DNA of 10,631 nucleotides from an archaeon (GTDB taxonomy: Archaea; Asgardarchaeota; Hermodarchaeia; Hermodarchaeales; Hermodarchaeaceae). The notes under the pieces are model-generated. The model saw only the letters and a list, made by a program, of their open reading frames with translations, ran no database searches and had not been told where the DNA came from. Location: assembly GCA_016550395.1 (NCBI GenBank), contig JABXGY010000280.1, positions 1-10,631 of the forward strand. The letters are read 5' to 3'. This document shows, in pieces, positions 1 to 5,981 of the stretch. How positions within the stretch are numbered: position 1 is the first letter of the stretch; each line of letters opens with the position of its first letter. Position numbers and translations under genes: made by a program.

Positions 1-69
1 TCAGGTGGTTCGATTCAAATCGCTGTTGTCGATTCCAAGGGCGTAGAAATCTCTCGCGAAAACCTATAA
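1..69 (+). CDS. psmB: Proteasome subunit beta, C-terminal fragment
   Basis: Only the last 22 codons and the TAA stop lie in the window; the gene enters from the left edge. The segment SGGSIQIAVVDSKGVEI matches the final strands of archaeal 20S proteasome beta subunits, where an SGG/SGDG-x-I-D/Q-V/I-A-V-I/V strand followed by a K-D/S-G turn is the usual ending (compare the SGGMIDVAVIT segment of Thermoplasma). The beta subunit is the threonine protease of the 20S core particle in the cytoplasm; its catalytic N-terminus is outside the window. The stop is 31 bases from the end of the convergent radical SAM gene, so this transcript runs toward the lipoate operon. The identification rests on a short segment and could be another member of the same fold. 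Confidence 0.7.
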   Translation, partial: SGGSIQIAVVDSKGVEISRENL

Positions 70-100
70 CTAATTCCCGAATCACTCTAAGGTTCCGAAA

Positions 101-1087
101 TTACATCACACAACAGGCATTTTTGGCCTGAATTTTGTAGTTGTTCTTACAAAGATATTCTAGAGTTGTTTTAGAAGGCTGTACCAGTCGTGTTACACCA
201 GCTCGTATTGCAAGCAATTCGGTTTCCCGCCTGGTTGCTCCCCGAGGTCGCATACACCCTAGAGCAACCTCACTTCTTGGAAAAAGAAGTCGGGTAAGTG
301 CACACACTTTCGCAACATCAAGAGGATTTGCTGGTGTACTAGCAGCCAATGATGTTCCTTGAGTTGGCATCAACGCAATTATAACGATCAACTGTGGTTG
401 TAAAATAGATTTGATGAGTTTGAGGGCGGCGAGTTCACCCTTTAGTTGGCCATAATGAAGACCTACACAAATGTGTGGAGTAACTGGAATTTGGTATTGT
501 TGGAGCGCTTTCAAAGTCATAATATAGTCTTCTAATGAGCGTTTAGAAAGCCCATAAATCTCATGAAGAGTAGTGATATCACCTACAATGTCAACTGAGG
601 CACAATCAATCCCTGTTTCAGCCAGAAGTTTTGCATCTGAATAATTAAGGAAGCCTGTATGCACGTTGAGAAAAAGCTTAGATGTTTGTTTGATTTTTTT
701 GAGAGTGGGAAGAAAGGGTGTGAGTGGAACGGTGCCCTCCGAATCACAACCACCACTAATTAAGCAGCCTACACCATTTCTTTGAGCTAATTCTTGGCAA
801 AAAACTAGTAAATCATTTGGTTGCGTTAGAGAAATCATTTGGTGAAGAAAGTGTCCTCCACAATGTTGACAATTAAGTTGGCAGTGTTTTCCAGTAATGG
901 AAATTGACGGAAAATAGGATCCAGGGTTATAAATCGTGATATAACGGTTAAACACCTGTTTAGTGATGTGTTGAGCTTGTTTAAACAATTCATCGAGTTC
1001 GGACCGAGGAGTAGTAAACCAGGATTTCAAGGAAGTTTCTAGTGTAGAAGAAGGAATCAATGTTGGAACCCCCGCTGAAAAGTCCAT
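101..1087 (-). CDS. lipS2: Radical SAM protein, LipS2-type lipoyl synthase component
   Basis: About 328 residues from the ATG at 1087 (a TTG at 1105 would add six residues). The radical SAM cluster motif CxxxCxxC is at residues 69-82 (C69, C73, C76), followed by an SGGCDSEG segment at 111-118 in the place of the SAM-binding GGE motif. A late GCMRPRG segment (C278) and a CC pair four residues from the end (C325, C326) are candidate ligands for an auxiliary Fe-S cluster. It resembles the COG1856 biotin-synthase-like family, to which I assign Thermococcus LipS2 from memory. With LipS1, LipS2 inserts the two sulfur atoms into a protein-bound octanoyl chain. The start overlaps the end of the upstream ligase by 31 bases, indicating translational coupling. 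The exact LipS2 role is inferred from family resemblance and from the neighbouring ligase and LipS1-like gene. Confidence 0.8.
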   Translation of the reverse strand: MDFSAGVPTLIPSSTLETSLKSWFTTPRSELDELFKQAQHITKQVFNRYITIYNPGSYFPSISITGKHCQLNCQHCGGHFLHQMISLTQPNDLLVFCQELAQRNGVGCLISGGCDSEGTVPLTPFLPTLKKIKQTSKLFLNVHTGFLNYSDAKLLAETGIDCASVDIVGDITTLHEIYGLSKRSLEDYIMTLKALQQYQIPVTPHICVGLHYGQLKGELAALKLIKSILQPQLIVIIALMPTQGTSLAASTPANPLDVAKVCALTRLLFPRSEVALGCMRPRGATRRETELLAIRAGVTRLVQPSKTTLEYLCKNNYKIQAKNACCVM

Positions 1088-1854
1088 TCGGGTTTCGCAT
1101 ACCAAGAAGCAGCAATTTTACGAGCAGATTGGAGTTCTGCTTCGGTTAATCCTTCCTCATAAAACCTAGCAGGTAAGGCACCAGCCAAACCTTCGATTAA
1201 AGCCTCCTCAATTTGCCCAAAGGTAGGAGGCGTCCCGAGTTCATGTTGAAGTGATGTTAGACTATTTGCAGCCCTTTTCATTACTTCAGCATCAGCTTTG
1301 CTTTTATTTACTTTGAGCACTGCAAACATTCTAGTAAGGTCAAGTTGGCGTAAAATTGTGCCATGTTGTAAGAGGGTATTACCACGGCGTGATTGGGCGT
1401 TCCCAGAAATCTTCCGTTTTTTAACAAAAAGATTAGGACAGAAAGTTTCAGATCCTGAAGAAAATTTTGCTCGAATTCCAAGACGGTTGAGTCCTTTCAA
1501 CAGTCCATTGCATAAATGTTGGTAGGTTTTGGTGATATCCTTTGGTAGTTGGGCATCATCAACGCGGCAAAGAATACTATATGTGAGCTCACCGTCAAAG
1601 TCGTGATATACTGCGCCCCCGCTTGAGATGCGACGGACGATATCAATATTGAGCATTTGACACGCGTTTAAATCTACTTCGTCTTCTAGATGTTGAAACC
1701 GTCCAATGGAGACTGCGGATGGATTCCAACGGTAAAATCGAATGGTGTTTGCAGCTGTATCCTTATGAAGGGCATCGAGTAATATATGATCAATGGCCAT
1801 GTTTTCGAATGCGCTGAAGATCCCGGTTCGTATTAGTCGCCATAATTGTACCAT
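1057..1854 (-). CDS. lplA: Lipoate/octanoate protein ligase (LplA/LipM family)
   Basis: A 265-residue member of the biotin/lipoate A/B protein ligase family. The binding-loop motif RRISSGGAVYHD is at residues 74-85 and the catalytic lysine segment KISGNAQ at 148-154 (K148), followed by LLQHGTIL at 161-168. A cysteine at 139 sits just before this region, where both LplA and the cysteine-dependent transferase LipM carry one. The C-terminal 60 residues end in WYAKPEWTF, like the small LplB-type accessory domain, so catalytic and accessory parts seem joined in one short chain. The ATG follows the LipS1 stop by three bases, and a strong AGGAGGA ribosome-binding sequence lies inside the end of LipS1. 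In this operon the enzyme most likely attaches octanoate or lipoate to carrier proteins such as GcvH, supplying the substrate for LipS1/LipS2. Sequence alone does not decide between ATP-dependent ligase and octanoyl transferase. Confidence 0.9.
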   Translation of the reverse strand: MVQLWRLIRTGIFSAFENMAIDHILLDALHKDTAANTIRFYRWNPSAVSIGRFQHLEDEVDLNACQMLNIDIVRRISSGGAVYHDFDGELTYSILCRVDDAQLPKDITKTYQHLCNGLLKGLNRLGIRAKFSSGSETFCPNLFVKKRKISGNAQSRRGNTLLQHGTILRQLDLTRMFAVLKVNKSKADAEVMKRAANSLTSLQHELGTPPTFGQIEEALIEGLAGALPARFYEEGLTEAELQSARKIAASWYAKPEWTFQRGFQH

Positions 1855-1857
1855 GGT

Positions 1858-2886
1858 TTAGAGTAATCCTCCTAATTGTTTCTGAATTTCGTTAAGTCCT
1901 CGTGCGTCTGGTGGTGCTGGATGGTTATAAAGGGGTCCTCCGGGTTTTTCAGTAAAGAAGGGACGATTGCAGGAGGGGCAACCTGCAGTTTGAAAAGCTT
2001 CTCCATGAGTGATAATTGTGGTTAATACCTTATCTGGGAGTCCAAAGCTGCTTAGTTGATTTCGAGCATTGTATTGCATTTGTGCAGCGTGAGTTTTGTG
2101 ATTTTGGATGAGATAGTGCGCTAATTGGATGCGTCTATAATGGTTGATATCGGGGCGATTATGGTTCTCTAACTTAGTTCCAGCTATTGGTGTGAATGGA
2201 AAAAGACCAATGGTTATGCCTTGATTTGTTAGTTTTTGAATTAAATTTACGGCTTGTTTTTCTGTTTCGCCCAGTCCAATGATGAGATGGGTAGTAGTTC
2301 GACCTGGTCCAAAAACCGATAGAACTGACTTAAGGGCTTGGAAGTGTTGATTCCACGTAAAAGGACCGTTGACACCTGTTCCTTTGATTTTGTTAAAAAT
2401 GGTAGGGGTTATGGCATCGAGAGAGATAGCGATCCGATCGACACCTATATCGAAAAAGTTCTGTAGTTGTTTTTTTCCGATTGGGGGTAGAGCAAGCGAG
2501 AGGGGAATATGTGGAAGCTTCTGTGAGAAGGTTTCAGTAAGGTATCTTAGATCATCGATTAGACTCGGATAACAGGTTGTTTGAATACAAAGTCGTTGAA
2601 ATTGTGCTTGGAATTTCTTCAATGAAAGGGCGTTAATAACCTGGTTGAGGGGAAACTTGGGCCAAGTGACCCGAGAGAGACGATTTGTTTTTGTTTCACT
2701 TCCAATAGCCTGTGCACAAAAAGCACAATTAGCAGTACAACGGTTTTTTGAGAAGGTCATTGTGTATGCAGTTGTGGGTAAAGCATCGAGTTTACAATGA
2801 ACTAACTTTAGAACTGCTGCTGTACCCACAGAGACACGGATTAACCTTGACAAGAAGCTTACCTCATACTGGAAATTGTAACGCAC
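1858..2886 (-). CDS. lipS1: Radical SAM protein, LipS1-type lipoyl synthase component
   Basis: A 342-residue radical SAM protein related to biotin synthase (COG2516-like). CxxxCxxC is at residues 50-57 (C50, C54, C57) and a glycine-rich LIIGLGETE segment, part of the SAM site, at 201-209. Additional cysteines that could hold an auxiliary cluster are C31, C100, C105 and the late pair C303/C306 in GCPSCNRPFF, which is followed by a conserved-looking proline/glycine tail. In Thermococcus, LipS1 and LipS2 act together to convert octanoyl to lipoyl on a carrier protein; the pairing here with a ligase and a LipS2-type gene supports that role. The GTG start at 2886 has no clear ribosome-binding sequence, and a TATA-like TTTTTATTG at 2916-2924 would give a leader of only about 8 bases. 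First gene of the three-gene operon. Confidence 0.8.
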   Translation of the reverse strand: MRYNFQYEVSFLSRLIRVSVGTAAVLKLVHCKLDALPTTAYTMTFSKNRCTANCAFCAQAIGSETKTNRLSRVTWPKFPLNQVINALSLKKFQAQFQRLCIQTTCYPSLIDDLRYLTETFSQKLPHIPLSLALPPIGKKQLQNFFDIGVDRIAISLDAITPTIFNKIKGTGVNGPFTWNQHFQALKSVLSVFGPGRTTTHLIIGLGETEKQAVNLIQKLTNQGITIGLFPFTPIAGTKLENHNRPDINHYRRIQLAHYLIQNHKTHAAQMQYNARNQLSSFGLPDKVLTTIITHGEAFQTAGCPSCNRPFFTEKPGGPLYNHPAPPDARGLNEIQKQLGGLL

Positions 2887-3080
2887 TGATTGGGTTAATA
2901 ACTAACCAGCAGTTACAATAAAAATTCGGTTTTCAGATTTTTAATAGTTCAGTAGTGATCAGATCGAATGTTGTTTCAGCCATTCTTAAAGGATGATTGG
3001 TTTATTGTGAGCAGAATTGTTTGAGTTGATGGTAAAAACTAAAGGCTCAGTCCCTTCTTGTTGTTGTGATTGGTGTTATT
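2887..3080. promoter_or_regulatory. Divergent intergenic region, lipoate operon / DUF2148 gene
   Basis: 194 bases without a gene. On the minus strand a T-rich TATA-like element (2916-2924) lies about 30-38 bases before the LipS1 GTG. A short inverted repeat GGTTA-ATAAC-TAACC spans 2893-2907, between that element and the start codon. On the plus strand TTTATTG at 3001-3007 is a weak TATA candidate for the DUF2148 gene, and GGTG at 3072-3075 is a reasonable ribosome-binding sequence five bases before its ATG. All these are judged by eye and none is a strong match. Confidence 0.35.
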
Positions 3081-3629
3081 ATGCGAATTCAAGGTCTGGA
3101 AGAAGAAGTGAAATCGGTAATCGATGTCGCTCGGCTTATGCTACTTGCTGCACGAACAGCTCCTAAAGGAAAGGGTGTCGATGATATCGAAACCATGATT
3201 CTCACAGGAAAGGAAAAAGATGCTGTTGCTAAGGAGATGCATAAGATAGCAAAAAGTCCAGATGACCACTGGACGCGGGATGCAAAAAATGTTGAAATAT
3301 GTAATGCCTTAGTGTTGATTGGGTTAAAGGGTCCTAAGGCATTAGGTACTCAGTGCGGTGCATGCGGGTACGAAAATTGCGGACAGATGCTTAAAGCAGG
3401 ACGAAAAGAGGGAAACTTCTTTGCAGGTCCTACTTGTATTATTAAAGCTCTCGATTTAGGCATCGCTATTGGTAGCGCGGTTAAAACGGCACAAATTCAT
3501 AATGTAGATAATCGTGTATTCTTTCGTGCAGGAGTCGGAGCATATCGGCTTAATCTTATGCCTGACTCGACAATTATTATCGGCATTCCATTATCCGCTG
3601 GTGGAAAAAGCCCTTTCTTTGATCGTTAA
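3081..3629 (+). CDS. DUF2148 ferredoxin-domain protein
   Basis: A 182-residue protein of the DUF2148 family (COG4739-like), recognised by the N-terminal ARTAPKGKGVDDI segment (residues 24-36), the cysteine cluster CGACGYENC (C92, C95, C100) with a further cysteine at 119, the DLGIAIGSAV helix at 125-134 and the ending GKSPFFDR. The four cysteines are likely to bind an iron-sulfur cluster; the N-terminal segment resembles the start of nitroreductase-like proteins. No reaction is established for this family as far as I know, and a redox or metal-related role is inference. The ATG at 3081 is preferred over an in-frame GTG at 3066 because GGTG lies five bases upstream and the shorter form fits family length. 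The stop lies only 14 bases from the convergent tRNA-Gln gene. Confidence 0.85.
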   Translation: MRIQGLEEEVKSVIDVARLMLLAARTAPKGKGVDDIETMILTGKEKDAVAKEMHKIAKSPDDHWTRDAKNVEICNALVLIGLKGPKALGTQCGACGYENCGQMLKAGRKEGNFFAGPTCIIKALDLGIAIGSAVKTAQIHNVDNRVFFRAGVGAYRLNLMPDSTIIIGIPLSAGGKSPFFDR

Positions 3630-3643
3630 TATCAGCAGAAAAG

Positions 3644-3745
3644 TGGTAGCCCGGCGCGGATTCGAACCGCGGTCCCAAGGTGTCTCCACCGCATTACAGG
3701 AACGGATCCAGAGCCTCGGATGATTGACCACTACACTACCGGGCT
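3644..3745 (-). tRNA. tRNA-Gln (anticodon CTG), with intron and encoded CCA
   Basis: Read on the minus strand, AGCCCGG (3745-3739) pairs fully with CCGGGCT (3654-3648), followed by discriminator A (3647) and an encoded CCA (3646-3644). The T arm is a 5-bp CGCGG/CCGCG stem around TTCGAAT. The anticodon stem CGAGG/CCTTG closes a loop C-T-CTG-G-A only after removing 26 bases, which makes the mature tRNA 73 nt plus CCA. Anticodon CTG reads CAG glutamine codons. The D arm (GTGT ... ATCAT) has weak pairing, as is usual in archaeal tRNA-Gln, and the A1-U72 end pair also fits glutamine. The 5' end is 24 bases from the stop of the lysine-tailed small protein on the same strand. Confidence 0.93.
3682..3707 (-). 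other. tRNA-Gln intron (canonical 37/38 position)
   Basis: The 26-nt segment lies between G37 (3708) and A38 (3681). A bulge-helix-bulge can be drawn: 3-nt bulge GGA at the 5' site (cut after GG), 3-nt bulge ACA at the 3' site (cut after AC), and a central 4-bp helix of C32-T33-C34-T35 with intron GGAG, ending in a T-G wobble. Beyond a T-T mismatch the intron continues with CCG/CGG pairing. This is the structure recognised by the archaeal tRNA splicing endonuclease. Confidence 0.85.
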
Positions 3746-3767
3746 TTCGCGCTGTAAGATTATGGTG

Positions 3768-3777
3768 AATTATTTAG
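3768..3777 (-). promoter_or_regulatory. Probable TATA box for tRNA-Gln
   Basis: On the minus strand CTAAATAATT is centred about 27 bases before the tRNA 5' end, the usual archaeal TATA spacing. It overlaps the TAA stop (3770-3772) of the small lysine-tailed protein gene, so the tRNA could have its own promoter inside the end of its neighbour, in addition to possible read-through from the prs operon. Confidence 0.5.
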
Positions 3778-4033
3778 TCTTTTTCTTTTTTGTTTTCTTC
3801 TTTTTCGTTGGTTGTGGGGTGGAGGACAGTGTCGGTTGAGGTTCTTCTATTCGACTAATTAAGAGACCTGAATCTAGGTAAATGAGGAATTTATGGTCCT
3901 CATGGAACACTTCAAAGGGTACTGGATACTGAGTGGCATCCTTCACTGCTTCCATTGTCACGTAAAAGACGGCACGTTGACCACAGATAGGACATTTGAG
4001 TGCTTTCCAATATTTTCGTGTTTGAGCTGCCAT
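3770..4033 (-). CDS. Small CxxC/HxxH protein with lysine-rich tail
   Basis: An 87-residue protein that I do not recognise by name. Residues 14-17 form CPIC followed by a glycine, and 44-47 form HEDH, so one CxxC and one HxxH pair could together bind a metal ion such as zinc; this is inference. Between them lies a PVPFEVF strand just before HEDH. After IYLDSGLLISRIEE comes a proline/threonine-rich linker and a C-terminal run of lysines (about 9 of the last 11 residues), typical of a disordered, nucleic-acid-contacting tail. The ATG at 4033 is chosen because GGTGA sits eight bases upstream; an in-frame GTG at 4045 lies within that motif. It starts 15 bases after the prs stop and is probably cotranscribed with it. 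Confidence 0.75.
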   Translation of the reverse strand: MAAQTRKYWKALKCPICGQRAVFYVTMEAVKDATQYPVPFEVFHEDHKFLIYLDSGLLISRIEEPQPTLSSTPQPTKKKKTKKKKTK

Positions 4034-4048
4034 ACTAGGGTTCACCAG

Positions 4049-4939
4049 TCATTTCATATTTTTTACAGCATTTGCGATGACAGGAGCTACGGAGACATGA
4101 CTAATGGCTGATTGCACCGTATCAGTTCCAACAACCTCAATTGCGCCAGTTTGATATATGCGAACCAGAGCATTGAGAACTAATAGAGGATGTGTACAGG
4201 CAACGTAGATGTCTTTAGCGCCATTTTTCTTCAAAATATCTATGGCTTTAATGATTGTATTACCTGTGCTGATTATATCATCAACAATAAGGATGTCCCG
4301 ATCTTTGATATCAAGACGTCGAGGTTTAATTTCGACAGTTTCAGCATCGAACCGCTTCTTTTCCAACGCATCATATTCAACTGAAAGGGTGTCGGCAGCG
4401 ATTTTTGCCCATGCCCCTGCTTCAGCGTCGGGTCCAATTACTGCTGGATTATGCAGATCATATTTTGAGTCCATGTACTTAGCTAATTCAGCCATAGCGG
4501 TCAAATCTTGTAGAGGCACGGTGGTCAAGTCATCTTGATCAACGACTCGGTGACGATGAGAGTCTATTGTGAAAATATTATCTGCACCTGCAGCCTCAAC
4601 AAGGCGACTAATCGTTTTGATGCTAACAGCTTCACCGGGTTTGAAACGTTCATCCTGGCGTGCGTAAGCAAAATAGGGAATAACCGCAATAACATGTTTT
4701 GCTTTTAGATCTTTGAGAGCGTCGAGCATAAGGAATAATTCAACAAGATAATGGTTGGGTTGATGTCCAAGCGATTGTACGACAATTACATTTTCTTTTT
4801 CAACGTTACCTAAGAATCGAAGATATGTTTCTCCATCTGGAAACCGCTTTACTTCCGTGTCGAGATATGTTGCGTTAAGATTTTGAGCAACTTTCCAAGC
4901 AAGTGTTTTGGACGGGCTTCCACTTGTGATAACAACCAT
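4049..4939 (-). CDS. prs: Ribose-phosphate pyrophosphokinase (PRPP synthetase)
   Basis: A 296-residue PRPP synthetase, which transfers pyrophosphate from ATP to ribose 5-phosphate to make PRPP for nucleotide, histidine and cofactor synthesis in the cytoplasm. Visible motifs in order: FPDGE (33-37), PYFAYARQDE (88-97, ATP contacts), DSHRH (126-130, metal/histidine site, somewhat divergent from the common DxHxxQ form), KKRFDAE (194-200, flexible catalytic loop) and the PRPP loop DILIVDDIISTGNTI (215-229). The C-terminus SVAPVIANAV is typical. The length is shorter than bacterial enzymes and fits archaeal ones. The ATG is preceded by GAGGAAAG as a ribosome-binding sequence. A TATA-like TTATTTGTA near 4985-4993 in the 92-base gap upstream could give it its own promoter. 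The lysine-tailed small gene follows on the same strand. Confidence 0.96.
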   Translation of the reverse strand: MVVITSGSPSKTLAWKVAQNLNATYLDTEVKRFPDGETYLRFLGNVEKENVIVVQSLGHQPNHYLVELFLMLDALKDLKAKHVIAVIPYFAYARQDERFKPGEAVSIKTISRLVEAAGADNIFTIDSHRHRVVDQDDLTTVPLQDLTAMAELAKYMDSKYDLHNPAVIGPDAEAGAWAKIAADTLSVEYDALEKKRFDAETVEIKPRRLDIKDRDILIVDDIISTGNTIIKAIDILKKNGAKDIYVACTHPLLVLNALVRIYQTGAIEVVGTDTVQSAISHVSVAPVIANAVKNMK

Positions 4940-5031
4940 AATCAGCTTTCCTCACATAGCGATGTTCCTTACCTCTAACCAGATACAAATAAGCTTAGTG
5001 GAAGCAAGGCTATCCGTATAGTGTGTTTAGA

Positions 5032-5832
5032 TTACTTCGCAAGCATTTCCTCAAGCCAGAGAAGGAGGGCGCGTAGCGATTCAGAGGTTAGTCTTTGAGA
5101 GTAGATCTGCATTGCACCACTTGAATCCATTCGACACACAAGAGAGCGCCCGATATCGTCAATGATAGGTGTGACAAAACTAATTGCGTGAATATGCTCA
5201 GCGCTTTTTACGACTTCTTTATACAAATCTAATTTATTCAAATCCCGTGCGCGAATATTCACTTCCTCGAAATAGTTGCCGTTCATTTCAATATCTCGAA
5301 AGACAGCTCGAACAAGCTCACCAGGTCCACCTGGTGATGATTTTGTTAGAAACTGAATTACTTTCCGCATTGTAACTCGGTTTAAATCATAGCTAGATAA
5401 CCGACCGGGATAGCCAAGAACTGCTGAAGATAATATCCAGGTTACGGCTTTGATTGCCCGTCTGGGAATATCCATGACAAAACAAAAACCAGTTTCAGGA
5501 CGCCAAAGAATCTCAGAACTGGCAGTATATGTTAAGGTCCTATAACGTCGTTCTCGAGTAACATATTCAGGAATTCGCACCGTTCGATCATAAGTTAGAT
5601 TCAATTCGATAAACTCTGAAGAGGCTTTCTGACATTGTAAGACAGCATTTGGAAGTAATTGACCTATTCGCCGACTACTTAAACGTCCTCGTGGACCTGC
5701 TGGTACTTCTGATTCTTCCTCAGCAAAGGCTGCGGCGGGTCCAATCAAATCTTCTATTGTAAATCGCATTTGTGTGAGTTTTCGAGTAACTGGTACAATC
5801 GCTCGAGTTTCAGTAATATGAAGTGCCTGCAC
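5032..5832 (-). CDS. Uncharacterised 266-residue protein
   Basis: I do not recognise this protein. It begins with GTG at 5832, supported by a strong GGAGGT ribosome-binding sequence six bases upstream and a good TATA box (5871-5882). It has no signal peptide or clear membrane segment. Residues about 35-55 are acidic then basic and glycine/proline-rich, suggesting a flexible linker after a short N-terminal part. A middle region rich in arginine and aromatic residues (about 78-125) looks like alternating strands. The C-terminal third, with AEHIHAISFVTPIIDDIGR and a final helix LRALLLWLEEML, looks like a folded alpha/beta domain. There is no CxxC metal motif, Walker motif or recognisable catalytic triad. 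It precedes prs on the same strand by 92 bases and diverges from hypB, but neither placement reveals its role. Confidence 0.85.
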   Translation of the reverse strand: MQALHITETRAIVPVTRKLTQMRFTIEDLIGPAAAFAEEESEVPAGPRGRLSSRRIGQLLPNAVLQCQKASSEFIELNLTYDRTVRIPEYVTRERRYRTLTYTASSEILWRPETGFCFVMDIPRRAIKAVTWILSSAVLGYPGRLSSYDLNRVTMRKVIQFLTKSSPGGPGELVRAVFRDIEMNGNYFEEVNIRARDLNKLDLYKEVVKSAEHIHAISFVTPIIDDIGRSLVCRMDSSGAMQIYSQRLTSESLRALLLWLEEMLAK

Positions 5833-5838
5833 CGAAAT

Positions 5839-5844
5839 ACCTCC
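5839..5844 (-). promoter_or_regulatory. Strong ribosome-binding sequence deciding a GTG start
   Basis: GGAGGT on the minus strand, six bases (ATTTCG) before the GTG at 5832. It fixes the start of the 266-residue protein upstream of the internal methionine at residue 22. Confidence 0.7.
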
Positions 5845-5870
5845 AACCCCATCTCTTATGGTGTAACTTC

Positions 5871-5882
5871 TATATATTTAAA
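5871..5882 (-). promoter_or_regulatory. TATA box for the 266-residue protein (possibly bidirectional)
   Basis: The minus strand reads TTTAAATATATA. Its centre is near 5876, predicting transcription start near 5850, so the mRNA would have a leader of roughly 18 bases that just contains the GGAGGT ribosome-binding sequence. The AT-rich block 5871-5885 reads almost the same on the plus strand, so it could also drive hypB with a leader of about 80 bases. Confidence 0.55.
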
Positions 5883-5981
5883 ATAGAACTGATTTGAGTC
5901 GGGTTATTATCTCACTCCTAGAATGATGGAATAATTGAAAAAGAACGGTTGGAGGAGTAACTCTCGTATGGAGGCAATGCA

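Noticed and set aside
1298..1525. 75-codon plus-strand frame inside the ligase gene
   Set aside because: It is antisense to the ligase, which has all its catalytic motifs on the minus strand.
3066..3080. GTG start for the DUF2148 protein
   Set aside because: No ribosome-binding sequence precedes it, whereas the ATG at 3081 has GGTG five bases upstream.
3514..3723. Open frame running across the end of the DUF2148 gene into the tRNA
   Set aside because: It is out of frame with DUF2148 and its second half is the complement of tRNA-Gln.
3773..3805. T-rich run on the plus strand as a transcription terminator
   Set aside because: It encodes the lysine tail of the small protein on the minus strand and lies on the wrong strand to end any plus-strand gene.
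4209..4538. 109-codon open frame on the plus strand opposite prs
   Set aside because: It is antisense to a well-conserved PRPP synthetase and its translation shows no family resemblance.
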